Of a stretch of 13,994 nt of DNA, positions 8,132 to 13,994 are shown one piece after another (position 1 is the first letter of the stretch; the number at the start of each line of letters is the position of its first letter). The notes beneath the pieces are model-generated. The model ran no database searches and had not been told where the DNA came from. It saw nothing but the letters and a program-made list of their open reading frames with translations. The position numbers and the translations under genes were made by a program. Where the stretch lies: assembly GCA_020719045.1 (NCBI GenBank), contig DYQY01000015.1, positions 19,636-33,629 of the forward strand, written 5' to 3'. The stretch is from Candidatus Termititenax sp. (GTDB taxonomy: Bacteria; Margulisbacteria; Riflemargulisbacteria; GWF2-35-9; DYQY01).

Positions 8132-9680
8132 GGTAAATACAATGTATGAAGAATATCAACTCCAACCATCCCCAAAAGGATATAACGAAGATCAAGATAA
8201 AACTATCTTACCAGAAGACACCTACAAAAACACTTTTGCTGCTCTTCAAAAAGCTTTCCCTAATAATACATTCACTTTAACAGAGCTAAAAAGCACCGAA
8301 TTCTATTCTGTTTATGATTTTGATGATGGACTTTTAGGCTCACACGGAAAAGGAGCATCAAACCATCAGTCCAAGGCCAGCGCAATAATGGAATATGCAG
8401 AAAGAAAATCTTGGTATGAATACGATTTCTCAAAAGCTAAAGGATTTATCAAGGCAAGCTATAATGAACTAAAAGACAAAATAGATATGTCTATTTATGA
8501 AGACATTTTTAAAATTCACTATTTTAATGATAAAGAAAAAACTCAAGAACTACTGAGAACAATACCTATGTATTGGATAGAAGCTTACAATCTTACTAAA
8601 AAAGAACCTGTTCTGTATCCAGTAACCTTCAACGACCTTCTAAAATCATCTAATGGCCTTGCAGCTGGCAATACAAAAGAAGAGGCCCTGACTCAAGGAC
8701 TCTGTGAACTAATAGAAAGAGAGCATATTGATAATTTCATACTTGATGCTTATAACGCAAAAACAAGAATAATAGACCATTCAACACTTAAAAACCCTTA
8801 CCTGCTTAATTTGCTTAAATGGGCGAAAATGAATGATATTAATGTTTACTTTTTAGATATCTCTAACACGGTACCTATAACAACAATACTTACACACTGT
8901 GTTGACAACAATCCTCCTGTTGAATACGCGCGCACTGGGGAGGGATACGGAACACATAATGACCCAGAAAAAGCTATGATTAGAGCTTTAACAGAGTATC
9001 TTCAAGGAAGGGAAATTTATATTACTGATCTCCCAAAAGAATTCAATTTAAAAGTTGGCAATTGGCAAACCCACCTAAATCTTGATTTTACTAGAGTTAT
9101 TAATAATGCAAAAACTATATCCGTTAAAGAGTGCTACCACGTAAACCATGATGATTTTAAAAAAGATGCTGAAAAAATAATTGAGTTACTAAAACAAAGA
9201 GGACATGATGTTGTTGCATTAAGCTTAACTCACAAAGAATTAAAAGTACCAGTCTATCGTTTACTAATTCCAAAATTTAAAACTGGAGACGAATTCTCGC
9301 CTTTTGCTAGGAATCAACATTACATAATTAGTTTTTTATTAAAAATAGCCAAACTTGATGACCAAGCTTGGGAATATTACCAAAAACATAAACATAAAAT
9401 AACAACAATAAATAGTGAATCGCTAGAACTTATAAAACAAATAAATAAAATTACGAATTATGGACTTAATGCTGAAGACACCCAAAGAAGTCTTCTTCAC
9501 GATGATGTTCTTTATAAAATAATGATGCCAAGAAATCACATGGCGACATTCAAATTCTCCTCTTATGTAAAAAGAAATATCCTTGCTGCCATAGAAGTTT
9601 TAGGCGGAGTAATTATTAATAAGCCAGAAGCGAATACAACAAACACACCTGAGCAGGAGCTAACGACTGTTCAAGATTAA
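8130..9680 (+). CDS. Standalone YcaO-family ATP-dependent protein
   Basis: This 516-residue protein has the YcaO ATP- and magnesium-binding signatures in order: SxxxAxxExxER at Ser81-Arg92, NGLAAGNTKEEAL with an ExxER at Glu193-Arg197, and TExxQ at Thr288-Gln292. YcaO enzymes phosphorylate a backbone amide oxygen to make azolines, thioamides or amidines in peptides; E. coli YcaO instead supports beta-methylthiolation of ribosomal protein S12. This one lacks the Pro-rich C-terminus of azoline-forming members, ending in an Asn/Thr/Glu tail, and has no partner-protein gene or obvious precursor peptide nearby. Its substrate is therefore unknown. Residues 340-500 are a helical C-terminal extension. 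The start is uncertain: ATG 8130 lies inside a good -10 box and has no well-placed ribosome-binding site, so ATG 8142 (512 residues) is a serious alternative. The 3' end overlaps the convergent GH13 gene by 65 bp. Confidence 0.9.
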   Translation: MVNTMYEEYQLQPSPKGYNEDQDKTILPEDTYKNTFAALQKAFPNNTFTLTELKSTEFYSVYDFDDGLLGSHGKGASNHQSKASAIMEYAERKSWYEYDFSKAKGFIKASYNELKDKIDMSIYEDIFKIHYFNDKEKTQELLRTIPMYWIEAYNLTKKEPVLYPVTFNDLLKSSNGLAAGNTKEEALTQGLCELIEREHIDNFILDAYNAKTRIIDHSTLKNPYLLNLLKWAKMNDINVYFLDISNTVPITTILTHCVDNNPPVEYARTGEGYGTHNDPEKAMIRALTEYLQGREIYITDLPKEFNLKVGNWQTHLNLDFTRVINNAKTISVKECYHVNHDDFKKDAEKIIELLKQRGHDVVALSLTHKELKVPVYRLLIPKFKTGDEFSPFARNQHYIISFLLKIAKLDDQAWEYYQKHKHKITTINSESLELIKQINKITNYGLNAEDTQRSLLHDDVLYKIMMPRNHMATFKFSSYVKRNILAAIEVLGGVIINKPEANTTNTPEQELTTVQD

Positions 9681-10905
9681 CAGGCACTCTCTTAATTTGT
9701 TTTTCTAAAGAGACATCAACTATATTCTTCACTGGCACACCCATTATCTCTGCTATGTTTAATCTGACATGCTGTGTCTTAGTTGTATCCTTATTGATAA
9801 TTATCAATACCTTTTCCGTTCCATCGTTAGAAGTTTTCAGAATAGAAAACACTTTCTCGTTGTCATTCCAAATAACCTGATACTGATTATCTTCTTTAAA
9901 AACCTTATACTTCTTCTTTAAAGAATTAACAGCAGTAATGTACTCCACTAAATCAAGCTGAACTGGCTCCCAATTCTCAGGTAAAGTCTTAACAACATTA
10001 ACACTTTCTTTAAACCCATACTCCAAGCCAAGCGGCATCATAACGCCTGTAGAAAAAATAGCTGAAAAAAGATATTTCATCTTTATTGCAGCTTCATTAC
10101 CATTCAGTTCATCAGCTAACCTTGGTGTATCATGAGACTCTGCAAAAGAAATTGAAGGAGAAACAGGAGCGTTCTCTCTATATTGTTTTAAGCACCACTC
10201 TTCTTTAAAATCCCACCATTTAGAACTATTAAAATTATAATCAAATCCTGCTTTAGCTAAGGCTATTACGTCCTCTATTTCACACCCTAAAGTCTCAGCA
10301 AAAAAAACTACTTTTTTATTTTCTTCATGTATTGTTCCAATAAGGTATTCCCACAATGAAACTGGAACTTGATAAGCCGCGTCGCACCTAAAACCATCAA
10401 CGCCAAGCTTAATAAAATACCTGACTAGCTCTAACCAATACTTCCAAAGATTCTCTCTGTCAGATGAAAACTCGTTATCTATTTCAGCCAAATCACCCCA
10501 AGTACAAACGAGCTTGTCGCCTTCCCATACTTGTGGGTTCTTTATCTTACCGTCTGGTTTACGCTGGTACCAATCAGGGTGCTTTTCCACTAATACTGAA
10601 TCAATAGCAGTATGATTAATAACCAAATCAAAAATAACTTTTACGCCTTCTAAATGAGCACGATGAATCATATTCCTTACTTGATTATCTTCAGACATTC
10701 TACCCTTCAAAAACAAAGGGTTTATTCTGTAATAATCCTTAATAGAATACAAACTACCAGAAAAACCAGGATACTGTATTGGATTAATATACACCCAATT
10801 AAATCCCATTTTCTTTGCACGTTTAAAGTGATCCTGCCAATCACTCATTGGACCAATTAACCTTGGAAATAAGTTAAAAATTAGTACACTTGGTTTTCTG
10901 CTCAT
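9616..10905 (-). CDS. GH13 alpha-amylase-family glycoside hydrolase or glucanotransferase
   Basis: The 429-residue protein has the four conserved regions of the GH13 barrel: IFDLVINH (Asp93, Asn97, His98), GFRCDAAYQ with the nucleophile Asp175, FFAETLG with the acid/base Glu204, and FAESHDTPR with Asp259. The opening residues (FNLFPRLIGPMSDW, then PGFSGSLYSIKDYY) are a beta-1 region I associate with maltosyltransferase-like and related GH13 members rather than classical amylases. A small beta-sandwich C-terminal domain follows at about 340-429. No signal peptide is present, so it should act on glycogen or maltodextrins in the cytoplasm. The start ATG has no Shine-Dalgarno sequence (CCTCC sits directly before it), and a TATAAT lies 7 bases upstream, which suggests a leaderless message. 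It lies 33 bp after cca. Exact substrate and reaction are unassigned. Confidence 0.9.
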   Translation of the reverse strand: MSRKPSVLIFNLFPRLIGPMSDWQDHFKRAKKMGFNWVYINPIQYPGFSGSLYSIKDYYRINPLFLKGRMSEDNQVRNMIHRAHLEGVKVIFDLVINHTAIDSVLVEKHPDWYQRKPDGKIKNPQVWEGDKLVCTWGDLAEIDNEFSSDRENLWKYWLELVRYFIKLGVDGFRCDAAYQVPVSLWEYLIGTIHEENKKVVFFAETLGCEIEDVIALAKAGFDYNFNSSKWWDFKEEWCLKQYRENAPVSPSISFAESHDTPRLADELNGNEAAIKMKYLFSAIFSTGVMMPLGLEYGFKESVNVVKTLPENWEPVQLDLVEYITAVNSLKKKYKVFKEDNQYQVIWNDNEKVFSILKTSNDGTEKVLIIINKDTTKTQHVRLNIAEIMGVPVKNIVDVSLEKQIKRVPVNLEQSLAPAQVCLLYSLLAY

Positions 10906-10912
10906 GGAGGTT

Positions 10913-10941
10913 ATTATAATGTTTATTTGAAGATTTGTTTA
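10913..10941 (-). promoter_or_regulatory. Possible promoter abutting the GH13 start (leaderless)
   Basis: The minus strand has TAAACA (10936-10941, four of six against TTGACA), a 17-bp spacer and a perfect TATAAT (10913-10918). The expected start of transcription falls at about 10906, at or next to the ATG (10905). The -35 overlaps the stop codon of cca. It would let the GH13 gene be expressed apart from the upstream genes. Confidence 0.4.
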
Positions 10942-12108
10942 GCTGTTTAACAAATATTCTCTTGTATTATTCTCAGGCTGCCTCATTACATCATCAAGCA
11001 TTGCACTAAGCCTTTTGCCAACTTGCTTACCCTTTAATCCAACTCCAATTAGGTCATCACCATTAACTACTAAATGAGCAAGCAAATATGGTTCATTATT
11101 TTCAACTATTTGCTTGGACATATCTTTTATCTTTTCCGCTTCTTTACCAGAAGATAAACCCAAATATTTTCTAATACTTAATAATCTCAGTAAGTCCAGT
11201 AAGCCCATTACGTTCATAACCTTCTTTACTTCATAGCTACTCTCTAAACTACTGCTAATGCTCTGTACTATTGTTTGCGTCCTTAGCTTAGTTGTTCCAT
11301 CCACTTTCAGACAAACTGGGAACTTCTGCCTAAAATAAAGATACATAGCTAAAACACTTAGCTCATCAAATGCTTCTTGCCTGTTAAAAATCTCTATCAT
11401 TTCCCACTGTTCCATGGAAATATCCTTATAAAAATCTTCCCAAACAGAACAATCCTTTAAGTAACTTACAGCTTTTACTATGAAACCACCTTTAAAGAAC
11501 TTACTCATTTCAATACCCACTCTTTCAAAGGAAATTGTATCTAATAAATGTGCGTATTTTTTAATATTACTTAAAGTTTCTTCTTCAATATCAAACCCAA
11601 ATCTAGAGACAAACTGGATTGCTCTAAGTGCCCTCAAATAATCTTCCTTGATACTATTATTAGATAGCTGTCTTAGCTTCTTGCTTCTTAAGTCAACAAC
11701 TCCTCCATATGGATCGATTATCTCTCCCGTCAGGACTTCTTTAGCTATAGCATTAACAGTAAAGTCTCTTCTCCTTAGATCTTCCTGTAAAGATATTTGA
11801 GGACCAGCCTCTACTATAAAATCAATATGAAGGTCACCAGTAGAGACCTCTTTGCGAGGGAAAGCAATGTCTATCTCTTGACCATCTTTAAAGCATTTAT
11901 AGACACCAAAGCTTTTACCAACAAACTGAACCTTGCAATGCTTTGATAGGATATTTTCAAAAATTTTAGGCTCTATGCCAGTAACTACTAAATCGATGTC
12001 CTTGGTTTGTACACCCAGCAACTCATCTCTTACAAACCCACCTACATAGTAAAGTTTCGCACCTAATGTTGTAAGGTCAGCACTAAGTTTATTTATAAAC
12101 TTACTCAT
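10939..12108 (-). CDS. cca: CCA-adding tRNA nucleotidyltransferase (class II)
   Basis: This 389-residue enzyme adds or repairs the 3'-CCA of tRNAs from CTP and ATP without a template. The class II motifs are all present: YYVGGFVRD at 20-28 with the metal-binding DxD at Asp37/Asp39 (KDIDLVV), RRRDFTVNAIA at 112-122, DPYGGVVDL at 132-140, EDYLRALR at 155-162 (motif D, which pairs with the incoming CTP or ATP), and SFERVGIEM at 193-201. The C-terminal part is all-helical, ending in a region (NGDDLIGVGLKGKQVGKRL, 349-367) typical of the family's tail domain. The length is normal. No clear Shine-Dalgarno sequence precedes the ATG, only an A/T-rich stretch, so it may rely on coupling to the permease gene ending 12 bp upstream. 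A bacterial poly(A) polymerase is the main alternative and is less likely given the length and tail. Confidence 0.93.
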   Translation of the reverse strand: MSKFINKLSADLTTLGAKLYYVGGFVRDELLGVQTKDIDLVVTGIEPKIFENILSKHCKVQFVGKSFGVYKCFKDGQEIDIAFPRKEVSTGDLHIDFIVEAGPQISLQEDLRRRDFTVNAIAKEVLTGEIIDPYGGVVDLRSKKLRQLSNNSIKEDYLRALRAIQFVSRFGFDIEEETLSNIKKYAHLLDTISFERVGIEMSKFFKGGFIVKAVSYLKDCSVWEDFYKDISMEQWEMIEIFNRQEAFDELSVLAMYLYFRQKFPVCLKVDGTTKLRTQTIVQSISSSLESSYEVKKVMNVMGLLDLLRLLSIRKYLGLSSGKEAEKIKDMSKQIVENNEPYLLAHLVVNGDDLIGVGLKGKQVGKRLSAMLDDVMRQPENNTREYLLNS

Positions 12109-12120
12109 TATTTTTAAAAA

Positions 12121-13083
12121 CTACTGAATTAAAAAAGGGCTTAAAAAATTAAAAATATATCCTGTAAAAATAATACCAACGGATACTATTGAAAAGAAGA
12201 TAGCTATTAACTTAAGGTTCATTGCTCTTCTTAAAATAACTGCTTCTGGTAAACTCAAAGCTGATACAGCCATCATAAAAGCCAACGCAGTACCAATTGG
12301 CATGCCTTTTTCAAAAAGAACTATTGCAATAGGAACTATTGCCGCACAACTTCCATACATAGGAACACCAAGAATTACAGCAATTGGAACTGCAAAGATA
12401 CCAACTGAACCAACTATCGCTTGAATAGTCTCGCTTGGAACATATCCATGTAAAAGTGCTCCAACACCAACACCAAAAAGTATCCATTTCCATAACTTCT
12501 TTATGATTCCTAACGCTTCCTTAATACCGAAAAAAATTCTCTCCTTTTGACTCAACAACTTTAAATCATCAGTGGTATCATCTGAAGACACTAAATCTTT
12601 TTCTATGTATTTACTAGCATCAAGTTTATCTAACAGCAAACCAGCTATTACACCTATTAGCACGCCACTAATGGCATACATGGCTGCAACTTTCCAACCA
12701 AAATAACCAAGCATTAGTACAAACAAATACTCATTTAATATAGGTGAAGTTATAAGGAAAGACATACTTACGCCTAAGGGAATACGCATTTTAACGAAAG
12801 ATAGGAACAATGGAATTGATGAACATGAACAAAAAGGAGTAAGTGCCCCAAACATAGAAGCAGAAAAATGAGCTAGAATTTTATTTCTAGACTCCACCCA
12901 CTCTTTAACTTTGCTTAATGGAAGATAAGTTCGAACATACCCTATTATTCCTATCATAACAAAAAGTAGCATTAATACTTTTATGGTGTCATAAACAAAA
13001 AAATGAAATATTTCTACTAAATGATTATGCGAATCAAGTTTTAGAAAATCATAAAAAATGAAATTTACTAATCTTTGCAACAC
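12121..13083 (-). CDS. ArsP/UPF0718-type permease with CSCSS motif
   Basis: The 320-residue integral membrane protein has about eight hydrophobic segments (roughly 27-50, 73-97, 103-128, 132-152, 197-215, 220-243, 245-278 and 288-315), with a charged cytoplasmic-type loop at 152-190. The motif TPFCSCSSIP (Cys85, Cys87) followed by an NE pair (117-118) is the hallmark of the predicted permease family that includes the methylarsenite exporter ArsP. A weaker repeat of the same pattern occurs in the second half (MYGSCAAIVP at 242-251, then LPE near 280), fitting an internal duplication. The substrate is not settled; a thiol-reactive metalloid or metal is reasonable. The start is GTG at 13083 with AAGGA nine bases upstream, and it overlaps the end of the Cys-rich miniprotein gene by 16 bp, so translation is probably coupled. 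Confidence 0.85.
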   Translation of the reverse strand: MLQRLVNFIFYDFLKLDSHNHLVEIFHFFVYDTIKVLMLLFVMIGIIGYVRTYLPLSKVKEWVESRNKILAHFSASMFGALTPFCSCSSIPLFLSFVKMRIPLGVSMSFLITSPILNEYLFVLMLGYFGWKVAAMYAISGVLIGVIAGLLLDKLDASKYIEKDLVSSDDTTDDLKLLSQKERIFFGIKEALGIIKKLWKWILFGVGVGALLHGYVPSETIQAIVGSVGIFAVPIAVILGVPMYGSCAAIVPIAIVLFEKGMPIGTALAFMMAVSALSLPEAVILRRAMNLKLIAIFFSIVSVGIIFTGYIFNFLSPFLIQ

Positions 13084-13217
13084 TTTTTAGAATCCTTATT
13101 CTTGTTGCCAGTTATTTTTGGCTCTTCTGCGCAGCCACAACCACAACCACAGCTTTTATTGGATTCCTTTTGAAGAAACTTATCTATTGCTTGATATATT
13201 TTCTGGAATAATTTCAT
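13068..13217 (-). CDS. 49-residue Cys-Gly repeat miniprotein
   Basis: After an amphipathic helical lead (MKLFQKIYQAIDKFL) comes SCGCGCGCAEE (four alternating cysteines, Cys23-Cys29), then a Lys-rich tail ending KKCCKD. Alternating and paired cysteines suggest binding of a soft metal or metalloid, or a redox role; I know of no named family to assign. A strong AGGAGG at 13223-13228, five bases before the ATG, fixes the start. The same frame stays open upstream into the tRNA, but that part is tRNA sequence and not protein. The gene sits 29 bp after tRNA-Leu and overlaps the permease gene by 16 bp, so it probably hands metal to, or senses cargo for, that permease (inference). Confidence 0.8.
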   Translation of the reverse strand: MKLFQKIYQAIDKFLQKESNKSCGCGCGCAEEPKITGNKNKDSKKCCKD

Positions 13218-13222
13218 AGTAA

Positions 13223-13228
13223 CCTCCT
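13223..13228 (-). promoter_or_regulatory. Strong Shine-Dalgarno of the Cys-rich miniprotein
   Basis: AGGAGG on the minus strand lies five bases before the ATG at 13217. It decides the start of the miniprotein against the longer frame that runs into the tRNA gene. Confidence 0.8.
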
Positions 13229-13246
13229 GGTTATTAAATGGTGGTG

Positions 13247-13335
13247 TGGTGCCGAGGGCCGGAATTGAACCGGCACGAAAATGAATTTTCATGGGATTTT
13301 AAGTCCCACGTGTCTACCAATTCCACCACCCCGGC
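13247..13335 (-). tRNA. tRNA-Leu (anticodon UAA), CCA encoded
   Basis: The 89-base gene folds with an acceptor stem GCCGGGG/CCTCGGC, a D-arm containing GGTAGACAC, an anticodon stem GGGA/TCCC with loop CTTAAAA (anticodon UAA at 13299-13301, reading UUA and UUG), a long class II variable arm and the T-loop GGTTCAATTCC. ACCA follows the acceptor stem in the DNA. The long variable arm and the anticodon agree on leucine. It is the first gene of the minus-strand unit and is followed within 30 bp by a protein gene. Confidence 0.97.
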
Positions 13336-13377
13336 GGAAACACAACAATAACTCTAAGCAATCAACTTAGGCAAATA

Positions 13378-13406
13378 ATTATATAGAATAATCCATATAG
13401 CGACAA
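13378..13406 (-). promoter_or_regulatory. Promoter of tRNA-Leu and probably the downstream genes
   Basis: On the minus strand TTGTCG (13401-13406), a 17-bp spacer and a perfect TATAAT (13378-13383) sit about 43 bases before the tRNA. Transcription would start near 13371. A small inverted repeat (CTAAG, seven bases, CTTAG; 13354-13370) lies right at the start of the transcript. No terminator is visible between the tRNA and the Cys-rich gene, so read-through is likely. Confidence 0.6.
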
Positions 13407-13436
13407 CCACTATTTACAAACATAACTAATGATTAT

Positions 13437-13465
13437 TTGATTTTATCTATAACTTATCTTATTAT
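13437..13465 (+). promoter_or_regulatory. Possible promoter of the outer-membrane-protein-like gene
   Basis: TTGATT (13437-13442), a 17-bp spacer and TATTAT (13460-13465) match four and five of six consensus positions. Transcription would begin near 13472, leaving a leader of about 44 bases with AAAGGAG at 13504-13510. It is divergent from the tRNA-Leu promoter about 30 bp away. Confidence 0.45.
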
Positions 13466-13515
13466 CTCTACTGATAACGCAGTAAATAGCTGTATTTTAT
13501 ATCAAAGGAGTTAAA

Positions 13516-13994
13516 ATGAAAAAAACTATACTAAGTATTCTTGTTGTCCTGGTTCTAACGATATCCTTCTGTAATGATTCCTCCACAAAACTCTATCCAT
13601 TTCTTGGCTACGCAAGTTTTCATGATGCTATAAATTTAAAAAATAGCATTATTTTAGGTGCTGGAATAAACCAACCAATTGCTGAAAATCTTAGGATTAA
13701 TCTTGCTGGAGGTTATATCCCCAGCGAATTAAAAACTACTGGGCAAAGCATGCCAGTTTTCTATGGATATATTAGCGAGGAACTATTACTTCCAAAACTA
13801 TGCTGCGGCGCAACACCATTTCTAATGGCTGGCCTTAGTGTTTTTGCTTATGACAACAAAATAGATAACGGGATTGAAATTGGTCTAGGATTATACACAC
13901 TAACAAAAAAATCCATTGAAAATAAATTTGAACTAAAAGCTAGGTATAACCCAGGAGACAAAGCATCTGACTTTATTGCTATTTTTAGCTTAGG
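13516..13994 (+). CDS. Small exported beta-barrel-like outer membrane protein (3' end beyond window)
   Basis: The 159 visible codons begin MKKTILSILVVLVLTISFC, a clear signal-peptide core; the start has AAAGGAG five bases upstream. After it the protein shows alternating hydrophobic and polar strands with Gly and aromatic residues (YPFLGYASF, IILGAGINQP, LRINLAGGY, FYGYISEELL, TPFLMAGLSVF, IEIGLGLYTL, FELKARYNP, DFIAIFSLG). This pattern resembles small eight-stranded OmpA- or OmpW-type barrels. Cys19 does not sit in a proper lipobox because the residue before it is Phe, so a lipoprotein is unlikely. Two cysteines side by side (LCCGATP) are odd for a barrel. The last visible strand resembles a closing barrel strand, so the gene probably ends shortly after the edge. 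It points to a diderm host. The role is unknown. Confidence 0.75.
   Translation, partial: MKKTILSILVVLVLTISFCNDSSTKLYPFLGYASFHDAINLKNSIILGAGINQPIAENLRINLAGGYIPSELKTTGQSMPVFYGYISEELLLPKLCCGATPFLMAGLSVFAYDNKIDNGIEIGLGLYTLTKKSIENKFELKARYNPGDKASDFIAIFSL

Noticed and set aside
8113-8148. 11-codon open frame upstream of and overlapping the YcaO start, considered as a leader or RiPP precursor
   Set aside because: It is too short, its only purine-rich stretch touches the ATG without spacing, and it lies inside the putative promoter.
8130-9680. YcaO as an azoline-forming RiPP cyclodehydratase
   Set aside because: There is no Pro-rich C-terminus, no partner E1-like or ocin-ThiF gene, no dehydrogenase and no precursor peptide in the window.
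12311-12493. 60-residue Trp/Cys/Ser-rich frame on the minus strand
   Set aside because: It is another frame of the permease gene, which has clear family motifs over the same bases.
13068-13292. 74-residue version of the Cys-rich protein starting at 13292
   Set aside because: Its first 25 residues are a translation of tRNA-Leu sequence. The strong AGGAGG before the ATG at 13217 gives the true 49-residue product.
13516-13575. Lipoprotein signal in the right-edge gene
   Set aside because: Cys19 is preceded by Phe (ISFC), which does not fit a lipobox; an ordinary signal peptide is more likely.

Overview
The window is AT-rich DNA from a bacterium that probably has two membranes. An outer-membrane-barrel-like gene starts at the right edge, start sites carry bacterial -10/-35 and Shine-Dalgarno signals, and every coding frame reads with the standard code. 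Nothing fixes the species. The mix of a giant unassigned protein, a standalone YcaO and low GC would suit an uncultivated diderm lineage (Margulisbacteria, Saganbacteria and Elusimicrobia are the kind I have in mind), but that is a guess. I saw no insertion sequence, integrase, CRISPR array or rRNA.

Left half (1-7926, minus strand): one unbroken reading frame fills more than half the window and runs off the left edge, giving at least 2642 residues. Read by eye it is modular. First comes an acidic N-terminal region. Next is a gapless tandem pair of transglutaminase-like cysteine-peptidase domains (residues 300-423 and 469-592). The first copy has lost the catalytic Cys and His; the second keeps a Cys541-His576-Asp592 triad. 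Then come five degenerate copies of a helical module marked by a 'xVLFxV' signature and, in most copies, a long hydrophobic stretch (about 725-1670). A Pro/Ala/Thr/Asn linker (about 1805-1980) follows, and then a Ser-rich helical region holding a third candidate Cys-His-Asp fold (Cys2236, His2268, Asp2283). This gene is the most likely undescribed system here.

Middle (7927-9680): a 203-bp divergent intergenic region separates the giant gene from a standalone YcaO-family ATP-binding protein on the plus strand. The YcaO gene converges on, and overlaps by 65 bp, a GH13 alpha-amylase-family gene on the minus strand.

Right part (9616-13335, minus strand): in transcription order this is tRNA-Leu(UAA), a 49-residue Cys-Gly-repeat miniprotein, an ArsP/UPF0718-type permease, a CCA-adding tRNA nucleotidyltransferase and the GH13 enzyme. 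Spacings are short and there is one overlap. The first four probably form one transcription unit from a good promoter upstream of the tRNA. The GH13 gene has its own possible promoter abutting its ATG. At the far right (13516 onward, plus strand) a divergent gene encodes a small exported beta-barrel-like protein cut by the window edge.
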